This document shows, piece by piece, positions 8,772 through 15,602 of a stretch of DNA of 64,000 nt. Both the position numbers and the translations under genes were made by a program. The notes beneath the pieces are model-generated. The model was given only the letters and a program-made list of their open reading frames with translations. It was not told the DNA's origin and made no database searches. Position 1 is the first letter of the stretch. Each line of letters opens with the position of its first letter. This DNA is from Pollutimonas nitritireducens (lineage in GTDB: Bacteria; Pseudomonadota; Gammaproteobacteria; Burkholderiales; Burkholderiaceae_B): the NCBI RefSeq assembly GCF_002849615.1, contig NZ_PDNV01000011.1, positions 62,001 through 126,000 on the forward strand, read 5' to 3'.

Positions 8772-9592
8772 GCAGCCGGGGCTGGCGCGGTGTGCAGCAA
8801 CACCGTGTCCGTATCGCCGTTCAAGCACGGATAGGAGTTCAAGACCATAGGGTCGTGTCCTGGAACGATATGATCCGGGCTATCGGCAGCAGCCGATAGC
8901 CGGCCATAGCCCGCCAACATATCGGCCACGTTGTGCACGATCGGAAATGGGCGGTGCTTTTCCATGTTCTCGTAGTAATGGGAAGCGTCGGAGGCCAGCA
9001 CCACCCAGCCTCTTGCCGTATGTACCCTGACCGCTTGCAACCCTTTGGTATGTCCGCCGATTTTCAACACGCTGATTCCAGGCGCGATAGTCTGGTCGCC
9101 GTCGTGGAATACGACGCGGTCCTCGTACACATTGCGCACCAGCGTCAGCACATCGTCGACCGAGTAAGCGTGCCGCATTGGCTCAAAACACATGCATCGG
9201 CCAGTGGCATAGTCGACTTCGGCGTCCTGTATGTGGAAACGCGCCCGCGGAAGCTTGTCCAGGTTGCCCGCATGATCGTAGTGCAGATGGGTAAGGATGA
9301 CGTCGCCGACGTCCCCGGCACTGATACCCAGAGAGCTCAGGGCCTCGATAGGACAGCGTATCATTTCTCGTTGACGTTGCTGAGCGCTGATTGCATTGAA
9401 GCCTGTATCGACAAGGACAATGCGCGAGCCCGAACGGATCAGCCACACGAAAAAGTCCATGGGCATCGGGCCATCATGTGGATCGCCGCCTAGAAAGTTT
9501 TCGCGTCGTTCGCGGTGCAAATGAGCGTATCGGAGCGCATAAACCTCGTAGTCGGGCAAGGTATCGATACTGTCTGCAATCATGCTCTTCAC
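8768..9592 (-). CDS. Metallo-beta-lactamase-fold hydrolase, N-acyl-homoserine-lactonase-like
   Basis: The protein has 274 residues. The dinuclear metal motif HxHxDH is seen in VILTHLHYDHAGNLDKLP. Further metal ligands are in LKIGGHTKGLQAV, VVLASDASHYYENM (Asp bridge) and DHIVPGHDP. This pattern and length fit the AHL-lactonase (AttM/AiiA-like) branch. It is the last gene of a leftward operon: its ATG overlaps the livF stop by four bases. Signal peptide is absent, so it acts in the cytoplasm. Given its companions (Liv importer, alpha/beta hydrolase) a catabolic lactonase or cyclic-ester hydrolase is as likely as quorum quenching. Substrate unproven. Confidence 0.85.
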   Translation of the reverse strand: MKSMIADSIDTLPDYEVYALRYAHLHRERRENFLGGDPHDGPMPMDFFVWLIRSGSRIVLVDTGFNAISAQQRQREMIRCPIEALSSLGISAGDVGDVILTHLHYDHAGNLDKLPRARFHIQDAEVDYATGRCMCFEPMRHAYSVDDVLTLVRNVYEDRVVFHDGDQTIAPGISVLKIGGHTKGLQAVRVHTARGWVVLASDASHYYENMEKHRPFPIVHNVADMLAGYGRLSAAADSPDHIVPGHDPMVLNSYPCLNGDTDTVLLHTAPAPAA

Positions 9593-10302
9593 ACTCCCAG
9601 GTAGGCTTTTTGAACAAAGGGATCGGCCAATAGTTCGGCACCTTTCCCGCTGCGGATGATTTCGCCATGTTCCAATGCGTAGGCATGGTGCGATATCCGT
9701 AAGGCAAGCCGCGCATTCTGCTCGACCAGCACGATAGACATGTTTTTCTCGCGGTTGATGCGCTCGATCGCGCCTGCAATCTCGGCGACCACTTTCGGCG
9801 CGATGCCCAATGAGGGTTCATCCAGCATCAGCAGACGCGGGTTTGCCATTAGCGCCCTACCTATGGCCACCATCTGCTGCTCGCCTCCTGAAAGCGAACC
9901 GGCGAGCTGGGCGCGCCGTTCGAGTACGCGCGGAAACAATGCATAGACTTCGTCCAGGCTGCGCCGCACCGTGGCGCGCGAGCTGACGCCGTGCGCGCCG
10001 GTAAGCAAGTTGTCCCGCACCGACATACGGCCGAACAAGCGTCGACCTTCAGGAGAAAGCGCCACGCCAGCATGCACCCTCGCCGCGGCGCCCATTCGGG
10101 AGATGTCCGTGCCGTCCATGAATATCTGTCCGGCCGACGGAGGCACGAGCCCAATAATGGATTTCAGTGTTGTGCTTTTTCCGGCGCCGTTGGAACCTAC
10201 AAGGGCAACGATCCGGCCGGCTTCGACTGAAAAGTTTATGTTCCGCACCGCTTCCAGTCGGCCATACGATACCGTCAGGTTTCGCACATCAAGCATGGGC
10301 AT
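9589..10302 (-). CDS. livF: LivF-type ABC transporter ATPase
   Basis: This is the second nucleotide-binding subunit of a branched-chain-amino-acid-type (HAAT) importer. Walker A is GSNGAGKSTTLKSI, the ABC signature is LSGGEQQMVAIGRAL, and Walker B is LLMLDEPSLGIAPKV, which is the typical LivF form. I place the start at the ATG at 10302 (MPMLDVRNLTVSYG), with GGAG nine bases upstream; an in-frame start at 10317 would add five residues. It overlaps the end of livG and its own end overlaps the lactonase-like gene by four bases, so translation is coupled. The transported compound is not necessarily an amino acid: HAAT systems also import amides, urea and aromatic acids. Confidence 0.93.
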   Translation of the reverse strand: MPMLDVRNLTVSYGRLEAVRNINFSVEAGRIVALVGSNGAGKSTTLKSIIGLVPPSAGQIFMDGTDISRMGAAARVHAGVALSPEGRRLFGRMSVRDNLLTGAHGVSSRATVRRSLDEVYALFPRVLERRAQLAGSLSGGEQQMVAIGRALMANPRLLMLDEPSLGIAPKVVAEIAGAIERINREKNMSIVLVEQNARLALRISHHAYALEHGEIIRSGKGAELLADPFVQKAYLGV

Positions 10303-11071
10303 AATCGGGTGCTCCAAGATAGGCTTCTATCACGGCTTCGTTTTGCCGTATATCCTGCGGCGAGCCCTCGGCGATTTTCTCTCCTTGTACCAGGACGACG
10401 ATGCGCTGGCACAACTCCATGACCAGGGCCATATGATGCTCGACCAGTAAAAGAGTCAGTTCATGATCGTCGCGCAAGTGCCGCAACAGGCGTGCCAGGT
10501 CTTTGCATTCTTCATGATTCAATCCCGCGGCCGGCTCGTCGAGCAGCAGCATCCGCGGCCGCGTGGCAAGCGCAATCGCGATGCCCAGCTTTTTCTGCAA
10601 TCCGTAGGGCAAGCTGCCAGCCGGCGCATCGCGCCACGAGGCAAGATCAGTGATATGCAGGATCTGGTCGATCTCGGCGTCAACCTGCGAGGCCGCCAGC
10701 ATGTCGATGCGCCGGCCCACCAAACGCCCCACGGTTGAACCCTGGATACGGGACAGCAGACCCCTGTAGACGTTCCCTGCGACCGACACGTTGGGATAGG
10801 TCGACGTAGACTGAAAGGTACGGGCCAGTCCTGCCACCACGACCCGGCTGGGCGGACCGCCGGCAATACTCCTGCCGTCAAACATCACTTTGCCGGACGA
10901 CGGCGGCATCGTGCCCGTGATGACATTGAAAGCCGTGGTCTTCCCTGCGCCATTCGGACCGATCAGGCCAACGATCTCGCCCTTCGCCACCGAGAACGTG
11001 AGATCGCGCAATGCGGCGAGGCCGCCGAAGTTGCGCGACAGGTTCTGGATCATCAACATATTTTCACTCAT
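10289..11071 (-). CDS. livG: LivG-type ABC transporter ATPase
   Basis: This is the first nucleotide-binding subunit of the HAAT-type importer. Walker A is GPNGAGKTTAFNVITGT and Walker B is MLLLDEPAAGLNHEECKDLA, the usual LivG form. The signature region reads SLPYGLQKKLGIAIALA, where YG replaces the SG of the canonical LSGGQ; this looseness is common in LivG proteins. The start is the ATG at 11071 (MSENMLMIQNLSRNFGG), which overlaps the livM stop by four bases. An open frame continues upstream to 11248 but has no family similarity and lies inside livM. The C-terminal AYLGAPDYAHA is typical. Confidence 0.93.
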   Translation of the reverse strand: MSENMLMIQNLSRNFGGLAALRDLTFSVAKGEIVGLIGPNGAGKTTAFNVITGTMPPSSGKVMFDGRSIAGGPPSRVVVAGLARTFQSTSTYPNVSVAGNVYRGLLSRIQGSTVGRLVGRRIDMLAASQVDAEIDQILHITDLASWRDAPAGSLPYGLQKKLGIAIALATRPRMLLLDEPAAGLNHEECKDLARLLRHLRDDHELTLLLVEHHMALVMELCQRIVVLVQGEKIAEGSPQDIRQNEAVIEAYLGAPDYAHA

Positions 11072-12042
11072 GATTGTTCCCGACTGGTGATGCGTGCCCA
11101 GAGCCTGGGCAGCTCGGCCAGGCCGCCCGGCAGAAAACGCAATATCAGTATCAAGGCCGCCCCATAGAAAATATGCTGCGTCTGGACAGCACCACGAAAC
11201 AGTTCGGGCAATGGGGTGAGCACGATGGCGCCCACCAGCGGCCCCCATACCGACAGGCGACCACCAATCACGAGCATGACGATCAAACCGATCGATATGC
11301 CGGTATTAAAGGATTCCGGCGAGATGTAGCCGATATACCTTGCCTGCAGGGCGCCTCCGATGGCGGCGAGTGCGCAACCGACGACGAAGGAAAACAGCTG
11401 GAGGCGATGCACGCTGAGGCCGGAAGATTCCGCAAGCGACGGATTATCGGCAACGGCATCTATGGCTTGTCCTATCGGCCTGCGAAACAAGACAAGCATG
11501 AACAGCGTGGACGCCAGCGCAGTGAACAACGCCAAGCCATAAAACCTGGCGCGCGTGTCAAACGCAAATCCCAGTATTTCCGCCGCCCCAATGCCCGTTA
11601 TGCCATTCGCGCCGCCGGTGATTTCGGAAAAATCCAGCAAGACCAGGCGAACCAGCTCGCCAAACGCGAAGGTGACCAGCACAAAGTAAACGCCGCGTAA
11701 TCGAAGAATGATCCATCCCAGTACGAATGCCACGACCGCCGTCACAACAGTTGCCGCCAAGGTCGACGTGACAAAGGATAGGCCCAGGCTATTGGTTGCC
11801 AAGACAGCGACATACGCGCCGACCGCCATGAACGCTGCATGGCCCAACGAGAGCTGGCCGGATCGACTGATCAGGGCCAGGCCATTGACAACCACAATGT
11901 TCAGGGCCGTCAGGACGGCCAGGTGCAGCACGAATTGGCCACCAAACCAGGGAGCCAGCGCGATCACAGCCAAAGTTGCCAGGGCCGCAATCCCGCTTCC
12001 GGTAGGCACAGGCACATAGGCAAACGTGCGGGTAGCGTTCAT
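11068..12042 (-). CDS. livM: LivM-type ABC transporter permease
   Basis: This inner-membrane permease of the HAAT importer has 324 residues and about ten hydrophobic segments. Family signatures are NIVVVNGLALISRSGQLSLG, AFMAVGAYVAVL, and the cytoplasmic coupling loop with RRPIGQAIDAVADNPSLAES (the EAA-like segment). VIGGRLSVWGPLVGAI near the C-terminus is also diagnostic. It sits between livH (two bases away) and livG (four-base overlap) and forms the transmembrane heterodimer with LivH. Confidence 0.93.
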   Translation of the reverse strand: MNATRTFAYVPVPTGSGIAALATLAVIALAPWFGGQFVLHLAVLTALNIVVVNGLALISRSGQLSLGHAAFMAVGAYVAVLATNSLGLSFVTSTLAATVVTAVVAFVLGWIILRLRGVYFVLVTFAFGELVRLVLLDFSEITGGANGITGIGAAEILGFAFDTRARFYGLALFTALASTLFMLVLFRRPIGQAIDAVADNPSLAESSGLSVHRLQLFSFVVGCALAAIGGALQARYIGYISPESFNTGISIGLIVMLVIGGRLSVWGPLVGAIVLTPLPELFRGAVQTQHIFYGAALILILRFLPGGLAELPRLWARITSREQS

Positions 12043-12044
12043 AA

Positions 12045-12914
12045 TCAGGCTTCTCCGTGGCCAAGCAAGCCTTTGGGACGGACCACCAGCATGATAATGA
12101 CGATCATGAAGATCAACATGTCGGCGGTACTGCTGCTAAGGAACAAACTGCTGTAGCTTTCAATCAGGCCCAGTGCCAGACCGGCCACCGCCGCACCGGG
12201 TATGCTGCCCAGTCCGCCAAGAATCACCACAATGAAGGCCTTCAATAGAGGTGCCGCGCCGACAAAGGGCGACACCGAAAACAGCGGCGCCATGAGCGCC
12301 CCTGCGATCGCTGCCAACCCTACTCCGATGCCAAACCCCAAGGGGTAATAGATGCGCGAACGTATGCCTTGTATTGACGCGATCTGAAAGTCTTCCACGA
12401 CGGCACGCAATGCCCGCCCCGGCCGTGAATGCTTCAGGAATATATACAGCAAGGCGAGCACCACCAGCGCGAAAACGACCACGTATATGCGCGACGTCGG
12501 GACGGTGATCTTGCCCAGCGTGGTCGCACCGCGCACGACCGATGGCATTGAGTGCGGGTCGGGCCCGAAAAACATCAGGGCAAGATTCTGCAGGATCATT
12601 GCAAGGCCTATGGTCGCGATCATGCCATTGAGTTCGTCATGCCTGAACGGCTTGAGTATGGCCACCTCTACGGCAGCCCCAAAGAGCACCGCGCCGACAA
12701 AGGTGATTGCCAACGCCGGGAGAAAAGAGATTCCCAGTACGGCTGTCAGGAAATACGCGCCAAACGCCCCCAGCATATAGAACTCGCCATGCGCGAAATT
12801 CACCATGCGCATCACGCCGAACACCAGCGTAAAGCCCACCGCCATCAACAGGTACAGCAGACCGATAATCAGCCCATTGACCGTTGCCTGCCCCAGAAGA
12901 ATGCCCCAATCCAC
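12045..12914 (-). CDS. livH: LivH-type ABC transporter permease
   Basis: This inner-membrane permease has 289 residues. The start is a GTG at 12914 with a strong AAGGAG site six bases before it. Diagnostic stretches are NGLIIGLLYLLMAVGFTLVF, MRMVNFAHGEFYMLGAFGAY, the cytoplasmic loop RPGRALRAVVEDFQIASIQG and VVILGGLGSIPGAAVAGLAL. It pairs with LivM. The gene follows the substrate-binding protein gene with 15 bases between them, in the order receptor-H-M-G-F that is standard for this transporter class. Confidence 0.93.
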   Translation of the reverse strand: MDWGILLGQATVNGLIIGLLYLLMAVGFTLVFGVMRMVNFAHGEFYMLGAFGAYFLTAVLGISFLPALAITFVGAVLFGAAVEVAILKPFRHDELNGMIATIGLAMILQNLALMFFGPDPHSMPSVVRGATTLGKITVPTSRIYVVVFALVVLALLYIFLKHSRPGRALRAVVEDFQIASIQGIRSRIYYPLGFGIGVGLAAIAGALMAPLFSVSPFVGAAPLLKAFIVVILGGLGSIPGAAVAGLALGLIESYSSLFLSSSTADMLIFMIVIIMLVVRPKGLLGHGEA

Positions 12915-12929
12915 GATTGCTCCTTGCGC

Positions 12930-14099
12930 TTATTCGCAAAGCTTCACAGTGCATCGAGCACGGATGACTTCTTTTCCGTCGACGACTTCAGCGACATAGA
13001 ACGGCGCATTCAGCTGATGGTTAATGCCGTACACCTCCTGACCGGTCCAATTCAATGTTCCCATGGAGCCCTGAAAATCGGCCAGCTTTACCATTTCGTC
13101 GCGCACGGCATCCGTATCGGTGACCGAGCCGGCGCGGCGCATGGCTTCGAACAGCATGTTCGTGCCATCATAGAAAGCCGGGCTGAAGCCGTTCATGGGC
13201 TGGTTGTAGGTAGCCGCGTAGCGATCCGCATAAGCCTTGGTCGAAGCCAGACCCGGGTCGATAGGGGTGTGTACGAACATGCCTTGGGCCGCTTCGACCC
13301 CTGCCACGTTCACAATTTCTTGCGTGGCCGGCCCGCCAGTGCGCAGAATTTTTCCGGTAAAGCCGATTTCCCTGGCCTGTTTGACGATCAGACCGGCAGT
13401 GGTTGGCGAGTTGCCGTCGAGTTCGATGGCATCGATCCCACGCGCTCCCATCCGCGTGAGCAGCGGAACAAAATCAACACGGTCTCTTTCGAAAAACTCG
13501 GTGGCGACCAGATCGGCCCCGGCCTGTTTATAAGCGGTGCGCAGGTCCTTGGCAATTTGCTGCCCTGTCTCGTCGTTGGGGAACAAACCCCCCACCTTCT
13601 TGACGCCTTGTGTCTTGACCAGCCAGTTGATCTGAGGTTGCGAAACCTCAGCAGTCGTTACGTTGGGGCGGAACGTATAAGGTTTGTCTTTCTGGAGCGC
13701 CTTGGAAGTAAAACCCAAGGTAAGGACAATGACCTTGTTCTTTTCGGTAATCGGCTGGATGGCAAGGACAGGGGCTGAACCGACAGGTCCGATAATGTAT
13801 TTCACCTTGTCCTCGAAGACCAGGCGATTGGCCACGGTTACCGCTTCGTTGGCTTGGTACTTGTCGTCGTAAGCCACGACGCTCACTTTGTATTTTTTTC
13901 CACCCACTTCGAGTCCGCCGGACTCATTGACTTGCGCTGCCGCAATTTCGGCGGCATTTTTCATGCCCTGCCCCCACGATGCGCCGGCCCCGGACAAGGT
14001 CACCAGAGCGCCAATTTTGAGCGTTTGCGTCTCTTGGGCAGACACAGACAGGCTCGTTGCAAGGCAGGCCAATAGTCCCAACGTGTTTTTGATTTTCAT
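12930..14099 (-). CDS. LivK-like periplasmic binding protein of the HAAT transporter
   Basis: The protein has 389 residues with a signal peptide (MKIKNTLGLLACLATSLSVSA, cleavage near SAQ-E) and a Peripla_BP_6 type-I fold. Visible marks are LKIGALVTLSGAGASWGQGM, VVAYDDKYQANEAVTVANRL, IIGPVGSAPVLAIQPI, and FSPAFYDGTNMLFEAMRRAG. GGAG lies eight bases before the ATG. The family binds branched-chain amino acids, amides or aromatic acids; residues here do not let me choose. It is the receptor for the LivHMGF genes that follow and is preceded by a hydrolase gene on the same strand, so the ligand may be a product or precursor of that hydrolase. Confidence 0.9.
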   Translation of the reverse strand: MKIKNTLGLLACLATSLSVSAQETQTLKIGALVTLSGAGASWGQGMKNAAEIAAAQVNESGGLEVGGKKYKVSVVAYDDKYQANEAVTVANRLVFEDKVKYIIGPVGSAPVLAIQPITEKNKVIVLTLGFTSKALQKDKPYTFRPNVTTAEVSQPQINWLVKTQGVKKVGGLFPNDETGQQIAKDLRTAYKQAGADLVATEFFERDRVDFVPLLTRMGARGIDAIELDGNSPTTAGLIVKQAREIGFTGKILRTGGPATQEIVNVAGVEAAQGMFVHTPIDPGLASTKAYADRYAATYNQPMNGFSPAFYDGTNMLFEAMRRAGSVTDTDAVRDEMVKLADFQGSMGTLNWTGQEVYGINHQLNAPFYVAEVVDGKEVIRARCTVKLCE

Positions 14100-14115
14100 T
14101 TGATCGTCTCCTGAA

Positions 14116-14994
14116 TTAACCCGGCTTATGCCGGTGGCAAGACGCCTGCAATGAACAGATTTCGTTCAGCACAGGCAACAGATACGTACGGAACTGATGG
14201 GGATTCTCGCTCATGGGAAAATGACCCACCTCGCGCATGATTGTCACCTTGGCGCCCGGTACGGATTGCGCCGTGCGGAGTGTGTCGTCAGGCGTGCACG
14301 AGAAGTCATATTCACCAGTGAGCAAGTACAGGGGGCAGAGGTCGGTACGTATGCCGGCCAGGCGCCCTCGAAGGTCGCTGTCGACGCGATAGAAATACAG
14401 ATCGCCGCGAAAAACGCCAGGGCCGCCCTGCATATACTGCCAAAGGGTTTCGTGCCGGTACTCATCGGGCGACTGTGGCGCAATCAATCCGGACACGAGC
14501 GCCGCGCATACCTCGCCACCATGGACATCGCCACGATGCAACCACGAGGTGTCGTACCAAGGCTGCTGATAATCCGCACTTTCCACACCGATCAGGGCAC
14601 GGAATTCATTGAAGTGTTCATGGGCAAGATGCAGCACTATGCGTCCGCCGATAGAGCATCCAACAAGCGCCGGCCGATCCAGGTCGAGGGCACGACAAAA
14701 GGAAAGTATCGTCTGGACGTAGAGATCCGTACTGAGTTCGTATTCCTCGTCCTGCCAACCTTCGGGCGGGTAAGACTTGCCGTGCCAAGGCATGTCGAAT
14801 GCCAGGACACGGAAACGCGATGTGATTTCGTCGTCGCACAACATATGGCGATACTGGCGACTATCAGCGCCGGCCGTATGCAGGCAAACCAGCGGTATGC
14901 CGCTGCCGGCTTCCTCAAAGTAAACCCTGCAGCGACGGCCCGCCACGTCAAAAGAAACGTAGCGACCGACAATAGGTTCGAGGTCGGCCTTCAT
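14116..14994 (-). CDS. Alpha/beta-fold hydrolase
   Basis: The protein has 292 residues from the ATG at 14994 (MKADLEPIVGRYVSF), which overlaps the stop of the upstream small gene by four bases (ATGA). An upstream in-frame start would run through that small gene and has no family sequence. The oxyanion region is PLVCLHTAGADSRQYRH, the nucleophile elbow GCSIGG (ALVGCSIGGRIVLHLA), the acid Asp in LTGEYDFSCTPDD and the base His in MREVGHFPMSENP. This is a complete catalytic triad of the carbon-carbon/ester hydrolase superfamily. No signal peptide. It probably opens an ester, lactone or amide in the cytoplasm; substrate unknown. Confidence 0.88.
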   Translation of the reverse strand: MKADLEPIVGRYVSFDVAGRRCRVYFEEAGSGIPLVCLHTAGADSRQYRHMLCDDEITSRFRVLAFDMPWHGKSYPPEGWQDEEYELSTDLYVQTILSFCRALDLDRPALVGCSIGGRIVLHLAHEHFNEFRALIGVESADYQQPWYDTSWLHRGDVHGGEVCAALVSGLIAPQSPDEYRHETLWQYMQGGPGVFRGDLYFYRVDSDLRGRLAGIRTDLCPLYLLTGEYDFSCTPDDTLRTAQSVPGAKVTIMREVGHFPMSENPHQFRTYLLPVLNEICSLQASCHRHKPG

Positions 14995-15374
14995 ATGGAG
15001 GACTCCCGGCCCAGGGCCAGCAGGTCTTTCATGAACTGCAGGTTGGCCATGAATGGATGAAGATTGCCTTCCACCGACATTTCGCCGTTCTTGATCAACG
15101 CAAAAATATCGTGACTTCCGGGCTCTGGGGTAGTCTGCCAGAAGCGCACCCATGCATCGACGGAAGCTTTTATGGAGAAATCCCAACTGCTCAAGGGTGC
15201 GATAGCCTCTGCCACGTCGACGACACGGCCCTGCGCAATGCTTAAAAGCAAAGGCGTATCGCCAAATTGCACCAGAACCAACGCACTGACAGCGCGATTT
15301 CGGGAATAGGACAACGCAGCAAGCTTGAATTGCTGTGCCAGACGGAAACCGCTATCCGAGTGTGCAGGCCTCAT
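14991..15374 (-). CDS. Small SCP2-like protein heading the hydrolase-Liv operon
   Basis: The protein has 127 residues from the ATG at 15374, chosen because AGGAGAC precedes it and the longer frame upstream crosses the operator palindrome. The C-terminal half (WDFSIKASVDAWVRFWQ, DIFALIKNGEMSVEGN, MANLQFMKDLLALGR) resembles the small SCP2-like, sterol-carrier-fold proteins that often accompany alpha/beta hydrolases in proteobacterial catabolic operons. Its last codon overlaps the hydrolase start. I see no catalytic residues and no signal peptide, so a lipid or hydrophobic-ligand binding or accessory role is the guess. It is the first gene of the eight-gene operon running to 8768. Confidence 0.6.
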   Translation of the reverse strand: MRPAHSDSGFRLAQQFKLAALSYSRNRAVSALVLVQFGDTPLLLSIAQGRVVDVAEAIAPLSSWDFSIKASVDAWVRFWQTTPEPGSHDIFALIKNGEMSVEGNLHPFMANLQFMKDLLALGRESSI

Positions 15375-15401
15375 GACCTTGTCTCCTGCGTCATCTTTGA
15401 A

Positions 15402-15444
15402 GTTCTCTTTAAGAGAACGCTTATTCTTTCTGATAGAACATTCT
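15402..15444. promoter_or_regulatory. Candidate operator of the hydrolase-Liv operon
   Basis: GTTCTCTTTAAGAGAAC (15402-15418) is a perfect inverted repeat with 6-base arms and a 5-base spacer, 28 bases upstream of the first gene. A weaker set of TTCT/AGAA half-sites follows to 15444. The half-site matches the cluster at 7726-7753 before the Bug receptor gene. This suggests both units answer to one regulator, perhaps the IclR protein encoded at 4238-4948. Confidence 0.5.
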
Positions 15445-15507
15445 AGATGCAGGATTAGGAAAGTGTCAATATTCTGTAATGGGGGATAACGCTTATGCGG
15501 CCGGGAA

Positions 15508-15550
15508 AAACAGCCGCTGTCAATGGAAGTCGCGGATCCCATTGACAGCG
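15508..15550 (-). terminator. Rho-independent-type terminator of the gcv operon
   Basis: Read on the minus strand, a 12-bp perfect stem (arms CGCTGTCAATGG/CCATTGACAGCG at 15515-15526 and 15539-15550, 12-base loop) is followed by GCTGTTTTTC. It lies about 50 bases past the gcvP stop. A second small hairpin (GGCTGCT/AGCAGCC) lies nearer the stop at about 15578-15594. Confidence 0.65.
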
Positions 15551-15602
15551 CCTGTGCAGGTTCTCTGCTTAGTCGCATGGCTGCTGGAGCAGCCGCTACA
15601 GC

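Noticed and set aside
14197-15060. A 287-codon plus-strand frame
   Set aside because: It is antisense to the alpha/beta hydrolase with its intact catalytic triad and shows no domain.
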